The translations under genes and the position numbers were made by a program. Source: Leucobacter tardus (GTDB taxonomy: Bacteria > Actinomycetota > Actinomycetes > Actinomycetales > Microbacteriaceae). Taken from it: a stretch of DNA of 64,000 nt. The notes under the pieces were generated by a model that was given only the letters and a program-made list of their open reading frames with translations, ran no database searches and had not been told where the DNA came from. Position 1 is the stretch's first letter. Every line of letters begins with the position of its first letter. The stretch covers positions 248,001 to 312,000 of the forward strand of contig NZ_JAGFBF010000001.1 in NCBI RefSeq assembly GCF_017583045.1, read 5' to 3'. Shown piece by piece: positions 34,634 to 43,368 of this stretch.

Positions 34634-35356
34634 TCAGCGTCGCGGTTCCCAGCGGAACATGGACTTCGCGAGCACGACCGCGACCACGATCCACCCCGCG
34701 GTCGGCGCGAGCAGCAGCAGACTCTCGCCCCACTCCGCTCCGCCGTTCCAGGCGGAGATCGTCAGCTCCGTCGCCGCCCCGCCGGGCAGCAGGCGCTTGA
34801 GCAGGGTGAGCTCTTCGGTTCCGGTGAATCCGATCCAGAACGCGATGGCCGAGGCGCCGAGCGTGATGGGGAGCGTCGTCACCTGGGCGTGCTCGGGCGA
34901 CTGCGTGATCCCCGCTGTCGCGAGCGCGAAGCCGAGCATCATCAGCACCAGCGCGAGTCCCGAGACCACGAGCAGCAGCGGTTCTGCCGGGGGCGCATCG
35001 ATCGACGCCAGCACGGCGAGCACGGCGGTGACCTGCACGATCCCGATGATCGCCGGTGGGATCACGATGCCGCTGAGTGCCGCGCCATCGCTGACGGCTG
35101 TCGAACGCAGTCGCTTCAAGAACAGGGTCTGCCGTCGCGCCGCGAGCGTCGTCACGGCCGTGGAGTAGAGCCCCATGCTGATCAGGATCATCATGAAGGC
35201 GCCGGCGAGCAGACCGACCCCCGTGGGCGACTGCGCGAACACCTCGCGTTGCGAGATGAAGACGAGACTGAGGCCGACGGGCACGATCGTCGCGCTCACG
35301 AAGACCATTCGGTTGCGGACGATCTGCAGGAATTCACTGCGGGCAATGGGGAGCAT
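34634..35356 (-). CDS. ABC-2 type transporter permease
   Basis: 240 residues, six membrane helices of the ABC-2 exporter type, with EFLQIVRNRMVF at the N-terminus and a short LFLKRLRSTAVSDGA loop that is typical of DrrB/NodJ-like permeases. Second gene of a two-gene exporter, 29 bp after the ATPase. Likely efflux of a drug or lipid; substrate unknown. Confidence 0.88.
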   Translation of the reverse strand: MLPIARSEFLQIVRNRMVFVSATIVPVGLSLVFISQREVFAQSPTGVGLLAGAFMMILISMGLYSTAVTTLAARRQTLFLKRLRSTAVSDGAALSGIVIPPAIIGIVQVTAVLAVLASIDAPPAEPLLLVVSGLALVLMMLGFALATAGITQSPEHAQVTTLPITLGASAIAFWIGFTGTEELTLLKRLLPGGAATELTISAWNGGAEWGESLLLLAPTAGWIVVAVVLAKSMFRWEPRR

Positions 35357-35385
35357 GATGGGAGTCCTTCGAATCGGTGCTGGCG

Positions 35386-36270
35386 TCAGTCGTTGGCGAT
35401 CGAGCGGAACACGTTGTCGAGGCGGGTCGGCCCCGCCTCGAGCTCGAGCAGCTCGAGATCTCGCTCGTCCGCCCAGGCGAGCAGGCGATGCAGGTCGCCC
35501 TGCAGCGCGTGCGTCTCGACGAGCACGGTGCCGTCGTCGCGGCGCACGTGCTCCAACGGGATCTCCGCAGACTCCGCCGTGGCTCTGAACGAGATGGTGG
35601 CGGGCAGTGTCCGGGTGATCTCGGCGACCGTCCCCTCCATGCGGAATCGACCGCGATGCATCAACCCGACCCGGTCGGCGCGCTGCTGCGCCTCCTCCAG
35701 ATAGTGGGTGGTGAGCACGATGGTCGCGCCGTCCTCGCGCAGGCGATCGACGGTCTCCCACAGGGCGTCGCGCGACTGGATGTCGAGGCCGGTCGTCGGC
35801 TCGTCCAGGAAGAGCAGCTCGGGGGATCCGAAGATCGCGGTCGCGAAATCGAGTCGCCGCTTCTCACCGCCCGAGAGCTGCGAGACCCGCGTCGCCGCCT
35901 TCGGAGCGAGCCCGACGACGTCGAGCACCCGCTCCGGCCGATCCTCCCGCTGCGACAGGCTGCCGATCAAGCCGAGCGTCTCACGCACGGTGAGGTCTTC
36001 GGCGAAGCCGCTCTCCTGCAGCATGATGCCCGTCCGCGGTCGCACCGAACGCCGTCGCGTCGGCGGCTCGCCGAACACGCGCACCTCGCCCGACGATGCG
36101 GTGCGATGCCCCTCGATCACCTCGAGCGTCGAGCTCTTGCCCGCGCCGTTCGTTCCGAGCAGCGCGTACAGCTCACCGCGTCGCACCTCGAAGCTCAGGC
36201 CGGTGACGGCCTCGAACGTTCCGTAGCGCACGGTCAAGTCGTGCACGTCGATCACTGTCTCTCGTGTCAT
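35386..36270 (-). CDS. ABC-2 exporter ATP-binding protein
   Basis: 294 residues. Walker A GTNGAGKSS, signature LSGGEKRRLDFA, Walker B LLFLDEPTTGLD and H-loop LTTHYLEEAQQRADR, as in DrrA/CcmA-like exporters. The C-terminal region (ISFRATAESAEIPLEHV onward) is the usual accessory domain. It forms a pair with the following permease. The TetR gene 103 bp upstream on the same strand may control it, although it has its own clear operator. Confidence 0.92.
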   Translation of the reverse strand: MTRETVIDVHDLTVRYGTFEAVTGLSFEVRRGELYALLGTNGAGKSSTLEVIEGHRTASSGEVRVFGEPPTRRRSVRPRTGIMLQESGFAEDLTVRETLGLIGSLSQREDRPERVLDVVGLAPKAATRVSQLSGGEKRRLDFATAIFGSPELLFLDEPTTGLDIQSRDALWETVDRLREDGATIVLTTHYLEEAQQRADRVGLMHRGRFRMEGTVAEITRTLPATISFRATAESAEIPLEHVRRDDGTVLVETHALQGDLHRLLAWADERDLELLELEAGPTRLDNVFRSIAND

Positions 36271-36372
36271 GCCTCTATTCCACGCCGCCCGAGGCGTCAC
36301 CGGCAGGGCGCGTACGTCATCAGCTCATGTGACGCCGTGTCACTGGTCGGCAGCACGTCGTCGCACCACGTC

Positions 36373-36927
36373 TCAGGACATCGAGAGGACCGCGAGCACG
36401 TCCGACACGTGACGGTCGACCATCGCTCGGGTCGGCGCGGGCGCAAGACCCAGCAGGCGCAAGCGATGCAGTTCGCCGAGGAGCGCGGCGAACAGGTGCC
36501 CTGCGCGCGCGAGATCTCCACCGAGGTATCCGGCGAGGTACTGCTGGGCGGCGCGGGGGCCGGACTCGAGAAACGCACGCGCGGCGACCGTGTCGGCCGA
36601 TGCGATGACGGCCCGGTGCACTCCGACGGCCCGGTCGGAGCACACCGCCGACACGATCGCGACGCAGGCATCGCGCAGATGCGGAGCGGGATGCTGTGCA
36701 TACGAGTGCAGCTGCCGGACGGCCGCGCTCAGCACCGCGGGCTTTCCGCCGTACTGATCGTAGAGGGTGCGCTTCGCGACCCCGGCGCGTGCGGCGATGA
36801 GGTCGAGAGAGACCCGGTGAAAATCGAGTTCGGCGAAGAGGTCGGTCGCGACCTGCAGGATGCGCTGATCGCGCTCGACCTTCTCAGCCGCCGTCGGGCG
36901 GCCGCGCTTGCGTTCGACGACGGGCAT
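36373..36927 (-). CDS. TetR-family repressor
   Basis: 184 residues. N-terminus KRGRPTAAEKVERDQRIL leads into a helix-turn-helix with DLIAARAGVAKRTLYDQYGG; the C-terminal part has the TetR_C AefR-like pattern. A TAGTAT box lies six bases before the ATG (leaderless). A perfect 8-6-8 inverted repeat overlaps the -35 region and is shared with the divergent DUF952 gene. The ABC-2 exporter genes follow on the same strand and are the likely target along with DUF952. Confidence 0.9.
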   Translation of the reverse strand: MPVVERKRGRPTAAEKVERDQRILQVATDLFAELDFHRVSLDLIAARAGVAKRTLYDQYGGKPAVLSAAVRQLHSYAQHPAPHLRDACVAIVSAVCSDRAVGVHRAVIASADTVAARAFLESGPRAAQQYLAGYLGGDLARAGHLFAALLGELHRLRLLGLAPAPTRAMVDRHVSDVLAVLSMS

Positions 36928-36944
36928 TGCTCCATACTACGCTG

Positions 36945-36966
36945 AATGAAACTCTGACGTTTCATT
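36945..36966. promoter_or_regulatory. TetR operator between divergent genes
   Basis: Perfect inverted repeat AATGAAAC (36945-36952) and GTTTCATT (36959-36966) with a six-base centre, located between the TetR gene (-10 at 36934-36939) and the DUF952 gene, whose ribosome site starts two bases later. Confidence 0.75.
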
Positions 36967-36976
36967 TGGAGGATTG

Positions 36977-37300
36977 ATGGACATCATCTGTCACGTGGCG
37001 ATCGCCGACGACTGGGAAGCCGGAGCGCGATTCGGCGAATACGAAGTCGCGACGCGCGGCGTCGCGTGGGAACCGGGCGACTACATCCGCGCAACGGACC
37101 CCGAGCATGTCGCGCGCGTGGTCGCAGACGTCTACGGCGATGTGCGCCTCCCGTTGCTGCGCATCGACTGCAGCGTCACCGGCCTGACTGCTTACGGCGT
37201 CGAGGTGGCGCGCGTCGACGGAACTCCGCGGATCTTCGGCGCGATCCCCATGGTGCCCGAGGTGGTGACGGCCGTGGTCCCGATTCCCCGCGATCAGTAG
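36977..37300 (+). CDS. DUF952 family protein
   Basis: 107 residues; MDIICHVAIADDWEAGARFG and FGAIPMVPEVVTAVVPIP at the ends match the DUF952 fold (PF06108), a small domain related to ADP-ribosyl-binding or glutathione-transferase-associated proteins. GGAGG precedes the ATG at 36977. It is divergent from the TetR gene and shares its operator. Function unknown. Confidence 0.8.
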   Translation: MDIICHVAIADDWEAGARFGEYEVATRGVAWEPGDYIRATDPEHVARVVADVYGDVRLPLLRIDCSVTGLTAYGVEVARVDGTPRIFGAIPMVPEVVTAVVPIPRDQ

Positions 37301-37338
37301 CCCTGTTCCGGATCGCCTTCGCGAGGTACGCTTCGGAC

Positions 37339-37867
37339 ATGCCAGGAGCGCCGGGGGGTGCACGGGCCGTCTTGCCCGCGCAGACGACCACCGTCGTGCG
37401 CATCGGCGCCGTACTGTGGATCGTTGCACCGGTCATGAACGTCGCGCTGCAGCCCATCGTCGTCCAGGCGTGGCCCGTCCCCTACCGGCTCGCCGACCAT
37501 ACCGTGAGCGATCTCGGGTACACCACGTGCGTGGCAGAGTCACGGCCCGGCGGACTGCTCGAAACCTGTTCGCCGCTGCACGCGCTCTTCAACGTCGGCG
37601 GTGTCGTGCAGTACATGATCATCGGTGCCGGCACTCTCCTGCTTGCGCCTCGGTATCAATGGTCGCGCATCACCGTGGCTGCCGGCATCGTGATGGCGGC
37701 CGGCGGCGTGGATCGTCGCGGCGGCCACGATCGCCGGCATCGTGTGGCTCGGCTTCGCGCTCGGGGGTCACGGCCCCGTGGGCTGGTCCGAGCGGCTCGC
37801 CGCCGAGAGCATCTACGTATGGTTCGCCATCGCCGGTATTGCGGCACTGCGTTCCCCGCGGTCGTGA
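37339..37867 (+). pseudogene. DUF998 membrane protein with a one-base frameshift
   Basis: The first 120 codons encode a DUF998-like protein (TTTVVRIGAVLWIVAPVMN, then HTVSDLGYTTCV and CSPLHALFNVGGV). Near 37698-37706, in a GGC/CCG-rich run, the reading frame shifts by one; in the next frame the protein continues naturally with AWIVAAATIAGIVWLGFAL and ends in IAALRSPRS at 37867. Corrected length is about 175 residues. Either an inactivating indel or a sequence error in a GC run. The start is leaderless (TACGCT, six bases, ATG). The end overlaps the XRE gene on the other strand by 55 bp. Confidence 0.75.
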
Positions 37868-38118
37868 ACCGCGCGATCCTCGCGCATCTCCGCCCACACC
37901 GCATCGAGGGAGAGCGCAAGCACCCCGGCGAGCGCGGCGACCGTGCTGAACGCCGGCGTCGCCACGCGTCCCGACTCGATCTTGCGCAGCGTCTCCGGTG
38001 AGATCCCTGCGGCGAGCGCGACGTCGAGCATCGGCCGCGCCCCGCGCGCTCGCCGGAGGAGCGCCCCGAGCCGTTGCCCGCGTGCGACCTCTTCGGGAGT
38101 GAGGGGAAGCCTGACCAT
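37813..38118 (-). CDS. XRE-family transcription regulator
   Basis: 101 residues. One helix-turn-helix: LGALLRRARGARPMLDVALA then AGISPETLRKIESGRVATPAF, with a C-terminal segment of about 25 residues. TATCAT lies seven bases before the ATG, which also has an AGGAGG almost touching it. It is divergent from the M24 peptidase gene with an inverted repeat in the gap. Target unknown. Confidence 0.8.
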   Translation of the reverse strand: MVRLPLTPEEVARGQRLGALLRRARGARPMLDVALAAGISPETLRKIESGRVATPAFSTVAALAGVLALSLDAVWAEMREDRAVHDRGERSAAIPAMANHT

Positions 38119-38131
38119 GCCTCCTATGATA

Positions 38132-38155
38132 ATCCCGGTATAAGATGACCGGGAT
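38132..38155. promoter_or_regulatory. Candidate XRE operator
   Basis: Inverted repeat ATCCCGGT (38132-38139) and ACCGGGAT (38148-38155) with an eight-base AT-rich centre, between the divergent XRE and M24 peptidase genes. Confidence 0.6.
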
Positions 38156-38191
38156 AGTTATTGGTTCTTCGCGACAGGCAAGGAGACGCGC

Positions 38192-38971
38192 ATGATCGAG
38201 ATTCTGAATGCCAGGCAGATCGAGCGGGCGCGCGTCACCGGCCGTGTCGTCGGCGATATTCTCGCCACCATTCGTCAGCGCTGCCGGATCGGCACCAACC
38301 TGCTCGAGATCGACCGATGGGCGAAGGAGCTGATCCTCGCAGCGGACGCGGAATCCTGCTACGTGGACTACGCACCGCCGTTCGGCCGAGGACCGTTCGG
38401 CCACAACATCTGCACGGCCGTCAACGATGCGGTGCTGCACGCCATGCCGCGCGACACGCGACTGGCGGACGGAGACTTGCTGACGCTCGACCTCGCGATC
38501 GTCAAGGACGGTGTCGCGGCCGACGCGGCGATCAGCTTCATCGTGGGGGATGCCGGCGCTCCCGAGGATCACGCGATGATCGCAACCACGGAACGCGCTC
38601 TCGCGGCCGCCATCGACATCGCGGCTCCAGGCGTCCGGCTGGGCGACCTCTCCCACGCGATCGGCAGCGTGCTCACCGACGCGGGCTACCCCATCAACAC
38701 CGAGTTCGGCGGGCACGGCATCGGCACGACGATGCACCAGGACCCGCACGTCGCGAACACCGGGAGGCCGGGGCGCGGCTTCGCGCTCCGCCCCGGCCTG
38801 CTCCTGGCGCTCGAACCGTGGGTCATGGCCGACACCGACCGACTCATCACCGACCCGGACGACGGCTGGACGCTCCGCAGCGCGACCGGGTGCCGCACCG
38901 CCCACTCCGAGCACACGATCGCGATCACCGAGACGGGTGCCGAGATCCTGACGCTGCCGACCGCCGGGTAG
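38192..38971 (+). CDS. Type I methionine aminopeptidase-like M24 metallopeptidase
   Basis: 259 residues, pita-bread fold. The conserved histidine is in NDAVLHAMP, metal ligands are in LTLDLAIVKDG and ADAAISF (two Asp), GHGIGTTMHQDP (His), ALEPWVM (Glu) and HSEHTIAI (Glu), so the five-ligand site is complete. AAGGAG precedes the ATG. Overall resembles MetAP type I, but the N-terminal substrate region is less typical, so it may be a second MetAP or a relative. Divergent from an XRE gene. Confidence 0.88.
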   Translation: MIEILNARQIERARVTGRVVGDILATIRQRCRIGTNLLEIDRWAKELILAADAESCYVDYAPPFGRGPFGHNICTAVNDAVLHAMPRDTRLADGDLLTLDLAIVKDGVAADAAISFIVGDAGAPEDHAMIATTERALAAAIDIAAPGVRLGDLSHAIGSVLTDAGYPINTEFGGHGIGTTMHQDPHVANTGRPGRGFALRPGLLLALEPWVMADTDRLITDPDDGWTLRSATGCRTAHSEHTIAITETGAEILTLPTAG

Positions 38972-39008
38972 TCGGCGCGGGGGGCATTCGGGGAACGTCC
39001 GTGCCGGA

Positions 39009-40280
39009 CTACTGCGCCTCGACCACGCCGCACCACGACGCGATGAACAGCGCCATCGACTTCGTGCACTTGCGCACCGATTCGACGCTCACGCGTTCGT
39101 CGAACCCGTGGATGCTCTCGGAAACGGGGCCGTAGACCAGCGTCGGCATGTCTCCGTAATTGACGAACACCCGGCCGTCGAGATATCCCGGCGTCGTGAA
39201 CGAGGTGAGTTCGCGCGAGAACACGCGCTCGTGCGTCGCTTCGAGCAGGGTCTCCGCTTCGCTGCCTGACTCGAGCACGTAGCCCTCGGCGTAGAACCCG
39301 TCGCGCGTCAGTTCGACCGCGAACGCCGAGTTCGCCGCGGCGTTCTCGACGCAGTGAACGATCTCGTTCCACGCGCTCTCCGCCGGAGTTCCCGGGTACG
39401 TGGCCACCCGCACGCGCAACTCGCACCACGCGGGCACGCTCGACGGCCAGTCTCCGCCCTCGATGCCGCCGAAGTTGAAGTTGATCGGGTGGTCGAGATC
39501 CTCGAAGTACCGGTGGTTCGCCTGATCCGCGTTCCAGTCCGCCTCGAGCACCCGAAGCGCCGTCATGACCTCGTAGGCCGCGTCGATCGCGTTGAAGCCG
39601 CTGGCCATCTCACGGGGGTGCGTCGGATTGCCGCTCACGCGGACCGTGAACCACAGCACACCCACGTTCGCGCGCACCAGCGCGTCCTCCTCGGGCTCCG
39701 AGATGATCACCGCGTCTGCGGTGTAGCCGCGCAGCAGCGCCGCGAGCGAGCCGTTCCCCGTGCACTCCTCCTCCACGACGGACTGCAGGTGCACCCGTCC
39801 CGTGAGGTCCAGACCGGCGCGACGGATCGCGTCGAACGCGAAGAGGTTCGCGATGAGCCCGGCCTTCATGTCACCGGCGCCGCGGCCGTACATCCAGCCG
39901 TCCCGCACCTCGGCGTCCCAGGGCGATCGCGACCACTGCGACTCGGGCCCCTGCGGAACCACGTCGATGTGACCGTTCAGGATCAACGACTTGCCGAGGT
40001 TCTGTGTCGGCTCGAATGTGCCGACGACATTCGTCATCTGCGAGTAGTCCACCGTCGACGGTCCGTAACCGGGATGCGCGGCGAGTTCGGGGGACGCGAT
40101 CGTCCACCGATCGATGTCCACGCCGAGGTTCCGCAGCCGCGCCTCGATCAGGTCCTGGGCGGGTTCCTCACCGGCGCGGAGCGACGGCGAGGCGACGAGC
40201 TCGGCGGTCGCCGCGAGTTGGTCGTCGAACTGGGCGTCGACGGCGGCGAGGATCCGCTCCGCAAGGTCATTCGAGATCAT
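39009..40280 (-). CDS. M20 family metallopeptidase (ArgE/DapE/ACY1 type)
   Basis: 423 residues. Metal-binding motifs: ILNGHIDVVPQG (His, Asp), YGRGAGDMKAG (Asp), SVVEEECTGNG (catalytic Glu and ligand Glu), ISEPEEDAL and the C-terminal ESIHGFDERV His. A dimerisation domain sits between about 200 and 320. Members deacylate N-acyl amino acids or cut dipeptides. It follows the transporter gene after 37 bp, so the transporter probably imports its substrate. AAGGA precedes the ATG. Confidence 0.9.
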   Translation of the reverse strand: MISNDLAERILAAVDAQFDDQLAATAELVASPSLRAGEEPAQDLIEARLRNLGVDIDRWTIASPELAAHPGYGPSTVDYSQMTNVVGTFEPTQNLGKSLILNGHIDVVPQGPESQWSRSPWDAEVRDGWMYGRGAGDMKAGLIANLFAFDAIRRAGLDLTGRVHLQSVVEEECTGNGSLAALLRGYTADAVIISEPEEDALVRANVGVLWFTVRVSGNPTHPREMASGFNAIDAAYEVMTALRVLEADWNADQANHRYFEDLDHPINFNFGGIEGGDWPSSVPAWCELRVRVATYPGTPAESAWNEIVHCVENAAANSAFAVELTRDGFYAEGYVLESGSEAETLLEATHERVFSRELTSFTTPGYLDGRVFVNYGDMPTLVYGPVSESIHGFDERVSVESVRKCTKSMALFIASWCGVVEAQ

Positions 40281-40317
40281 TTCAACATCCTTCGGGTTCG
40301 TGTGGTGCGATACGGGT

Positions 40318-41649
40318 TCAGTCGTCGACGACAATGTTCTTGTCCGTGACGCGCAGGCGTTCACCGAAGAACCCGCCGATCGCGGTCAGGATGGAAATCG
40401 CGACCAGGATCACGGCGGCGCCCCACGACGCGTTGTTCGAGATCGTGAGCATCGCGGTCGCGATGAGCGGCAGGAAACCGCTCGTCGCTCCGGCGATGTT
40501 GTATCCGAGGGCGACGCCCGAGTAACGGAGCTTCGCCGGGAACAGCTCGGCGAGCAGTGCACCCGATACGGCGTACGCGATCGTGACGAGCAGAATGCCG
40601 ACGGTGATCGCCAACGTGATCGCGAGCGGTGAACGGGTATCGATGAGCATGAACAGCGGGAAGGCCGCGAGACCCGTCAGGATCCCGCCCCACATCGTGA
40701 CGCGACCCGGCCCGACGCGCTCGGCGACTCTTCCCGCGAAGATCGTCATGAAGATCTGAGCGACCGCCGCGATGAGCGTCGCATTCACCATCACCTGGCG
40801 ATCCACCCCGAGGGTGTTCGCGCCGTAAGAGACGACGAACGTCGTGATCATGTAGAACCCGCCGACGCCGAGCAGCGCGCCGAGCACGGCGACGATCAGG
40901 CGACCCCAGGCGTACCGGAACACCTCGAAGGCCGGCACCTTCGCTGCCTCTTCTTCCGCGAGCAGGTCCTTGAAGATCGGCGACTCCTCGACCTTGACGC
41001 GAATGTACAGCGCGATCAGCAGCAGCGGGAACGCCAGGAGGAACGGGAGCCGCCATCCCCAGGCGTCGAAGCTCTCGGGCGGGAGCAGCAGCACCACGGC
41101 GAACGCGCCGGAGGACAGCAGCGTGCCGACCGGTGAACCGATCTGCACCAGGGCCGCGAAGCGTCCGCGCTTCTCGGCCGGCGCGTGCTCGACGGCCATC
41201 GTCACGGCGCCGCCCCACTCGCCACCGACCGCCAATCCCTGGACGAGTCGGAGCACCGCGAGCATGATCGGCGCGGCGAGACCGATGCTGCCGAAGTCCG
41301 GGAGCAGGCCGATGAGACCGGTGGCGATACCGATCATCACGATGGTGATCAGCAGCGCCGGCCGACGACCCACCTTGTCGCCGATGTACCCGAAGAGCAG
41401 CGCGCCGAGCGGGCGCGCCGCAAACCCGACTCCGAACGTCGCGAACGCGGCGAGGAGCGCGGCATTCGGATCGAGATCCGTGAAAAACAGACGGTTGAAG
41501 ACGAGCGCCGCGGCCGTACCGAAGAGGAAGTAGTCGTACCACTCGAGCGCGGTACCGACGAACGCGGCGCGTGCGACCTTGCCGGCGTCCGCTCCGCTGA
41601 TCTTCGGGGCTGTCGCGGACGAGGAAGGGTGTTCCTGGGGGTGGGACAT
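40318..41649 (-). CDS. MFS transporter, metabolite:H+ symporter (MHS) family
   Basis: 443 residues, twelve membrane helices. The MHS/ProP-like start GTALEWYDYFLFGTAAALVF and the loop GYIGDKVGRRPAL are diagnostic; VQGLAVGGEWGGAVTMAVEHAP is the family helix-4/5 region. Known members import organic acids such as citrate, alpha-ketoglutarate, shikimate or betaine/proline. The gene is upstream of the M20 peptidase in the same operon and downstream of a PucR-type regulator. Confidence 0.9.
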   Translation of the reverse strand: MSHPQEHPSSSATAPKISGADAGKVARAAFVGTALEWYDYFLFGTAAALVFNRLFFTDLDPNAALLAAFATFGVGFAARPLGALLFGYIGDKVGRRPALLITIVMIGIATGLIGLLPDFGSIGLAAPIMLAVLRLVQGLAVGGEWGGAVTMAVEHAPAEKRGRFAALVQIGSPVGTLLSSGAFAVVLLLPPESFDAWGWRLPFLLAFPLLLIALYIRVKVEESPIFKDLLAEEEAAKVPAFEVFRYAWGRLIVAVLGALLGVGGFYMITTFVVSYGANTLGVDRQVMVNATLIAAVAQIFMTIFAGRVAERVGPGRVTMWGGILTGLAAFPLFMLIDTRSPLAITLAITVGILLVTIAYAVSGALLAELFPAKLRYSGVALGYNIAGATSGFLPLIATAMLTISNNASWGAAVILVAISILTAIGGFFGERLRVTDKNIVVDD

Positions 41650-41714
41650 CAGTGTTCCATTCACGAATCGACGGGTCACGCACCGACGAAACCCACGAGG
41701 GGACGTCGATGCCG

Positions 41715-41736
41715 GGTTTCACTGCGTTCTGAAACC
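41715..41736. promoter_or_regulatory. Candidate operator of the transporter-peptidase operon
   Basis: Perfect inverted repeat GGTTTCA (41715-41721) and TGAAACC (41730-41736) with an eight-base centre, 66 bp upstream of the MHS transporter start and downstream of the PucR gene end. This 145-bp gap contains no gene. Confidence 0.6.
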
Positions 41737-41794
41737 GACATATCGACCGTACGACCGGATCCGCCTGAGCCCGGTGTCACGATAGAGCCGCTTT

Positions 41795-42928
41795 TCACCG
41801 CTCGGTGTTGATCTGCACACCGGTCGGTTCGGGCAGGAGGAGGAACGCGATCGCGGCATCTCTCGGGATCCTGACGTCGAGCCCCGTCACTGCTGCGAAC
41901 GCGCGCATGCGCTTGAAAACGGTGTTTCGGTGCACGAAGAGCACATCGGCGGCCTGCTGAATCGAACCGCTCCGCATGAACGCGTGGACGGTCACGGCGA
42001 ATCGGTTCTGCTCCTCGGCTGGAACTTCCGCGAACGGCCCGATGAGCTCGTGCTCGAATCCGGCGAGCCCGTCTCGGGCACCGGTCGCGATGAGACGGTG
42101 GAACCCGTCCTTGAGCGTGAACGGCCCCGGACGCGTGCGAACCTCAGCCAGGCGTCTCGCGACGACCGCCGCGTGCGCCAGCTTCCCGATCCCGTCGATC
42201 CTCGAGAGGTAGGCGCCGTCGGCATCGGGGTGCGATACCGTCCAGTCGGCGATGCCTCGTCGGGGCCTAAACAGGAATGTCAGCTCACCGTCCTCGTAGC
42301 TGTACGCAGCGGAGTCCGCCATCCGTTTGCGATCCTGCTCGGTGAGACCGGCGCTCTCCAGAGCGAACATCTCGTACACCTCATGCCGACGGATACCGAG
42401 CAGTTCTGCGATGGAGCCGAGTTCGTCGGCGTCGGCGTGCCCCGAGAAGAGTCGGGACAGTGCCCGCTCCCGTGCGCTGCGATGGAACTGCGCCATGAGC
42501 TGCGTCTCATCGAGGAAGGAGCGCTGCACCTCAGTGGCGTAGCGCTCGACCACTGTGAGCACCCGCTCCCCGTTCGCCACGAGCTCGTCGACCAGGTCGG
42601 GGTGCGCAGCACGGTCGAGCGCGCGCCAGATCAGGCGGAAGTTGATCCTGACGGCTTCGGTGAACTGGTCGATGCGGAGCCCCTGCCTGGCCCGGCGTCG
42701 CCCGAGCGCCCTCGGAAAATCGGGCCAGACCTCTGCCTCGCCCTGATTGGCCAGCCGGTCGAGGAAGAGGTCGAACGCCTGCAGCGCGGTACGTTCCAAG
42801 TCCTCTTGGGGCACGTCGCCCTCCGTGTACCCCTCGTGGTCCCCGAGCTCGCGCAGAAACTCCTGCAGAAGGTCGGGGATGTCCGCACGCACGCGTTCGA
42901 GAAGCTGTTGCCATGCTGCATCCGCCAT
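41795..42928 (-). CDS. PucR/CdaR-type transcription regulator
   Basis: 377 residues. N-terminal helical sensor-like region, a central GGDEF-like part of CdaR type, and a C-terminal helix-turn-helix with IQQAADVLFVHRNTVFKRMR, the PucR C-terminal domain (PF13556). Family members respond to purines, amino acids or related metabolites. Chosen start 42928 (MADAAW) with GGAG upstream; GACAAT lies six bases before. It directly precedes the MHS transporter and M20 peptidase on the same strand and is the most likely regulator of both. Confidence 0.85.
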   Translation of the reverse strand: MADAAWQQLLERVRADIPDLLQEFLRELGDHEGYTEGDVPQEDLERTALQAFDLFLDRLANQGEAEVWPDFPRALGRRRARQGLRIDQFTEAVRINFRLIWRALDRAAHPDLVDELVANGERVLTVVERYATEVQRSFLDETQLMAQFHRSARERALSRLFSGHADADELGSIAELLGIRRHEVYEMFALESAGLTEQDRKRMADSAAYSYEDGELTFLFRPRRGIADWTVSHPDADGAYLSRIDGIGKLAHAAVVARRLAEVRTRPGPFTLKDGFHRLIATGARDGLAGFEHELIGPFAEVPAEEQNRFAVTVHAFMRSGSIQQAADVLFVHRNTVFKRMRAFAAVTGLDVRIPRDAAIAFLLLPEPTGVQINTER

Positions 42929-42972
42929 AGCTCCATTGTCGTGCGAGCAAGCCTCCACTGCACCGCGCATGG

Positions 42973-43002
42973 TCGACAATACGTCAGCATTCGCTGTATA
43001 GT
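42973..43002 (+). promoter_or_regulatory. Leaderless cmtR promoter
   Basis: TCGACA at 42973-42978 and TATAGT at 42997-43002 (18-bp spacer). The ATG follows six bases after the -10, so the transcript should begin at or next to the start codon. CAGC/GCTG at 42985-42996 forms a small palindrome in the spacer that could be the operator core. Confidence 0.65.
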
Positions 43003-43008
43003 CAGCCC

Positions 43009-43368
43009 ATGCTGACGCTTTCGACGCACCTGGATGTCATGCATCGCCTCGGGCGGGCGATGGCGGATCCGACCCGATCCCGCATCCTCTGGACCCTCCT
43101 GCAGCGACCCGGGTATCCCGCGTCGCTCGCGCGGGATCTGGACCTGACACGGACGAACGTCTCGAATCACCTCGCGTGCCTGCGCGGCTGCGGGATCGTC
43201 GTAGCCGAGCCGGAGGGACGCCAGGTCCGGTACGAAATCGCGGATCCCCACCTTGCCGCCGCGCTCCGCGCGCTGGTGGATGCGACGTTGGCTGTCGAGG
43301 AGCACGCGCCATGCATCGATGAGACGTGCACGGTGCCCGGCTGTTGCGGCGTGAAGGGTCCACGGTGA
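43009..43368 (+). CDS. cmtR: ArsR/SmtB-family metal sensor CmtR
   Basis: 119 residues. Winged helix with LARDLDLTRTNVSNHLACLR. Cysteines fall at 57 and 61 (ACLRGCG) and 102 (HAPCID), exactly the positions of the Cd/Pb-binding cysteines of mycobacterial CmtR. A further Cys-rich C-terminus (ETCTVPGCCG) is extra. It represses a linked metal exporter until cadmium or lead binds; here the CDF gene overlaps by 4 bp. Leaderless start. Confidence 0.93.
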   Translation: MLTLSTHLDVMHRLGRAMADPTRSRILWTLLQRPGYPASLARDLDLTRTNVSNHLACLRGCGIVVAEPEGRQVRYEIADPHLAAALRALVDATLAVEEHAPCIDETCTVPGCCGVKGPR

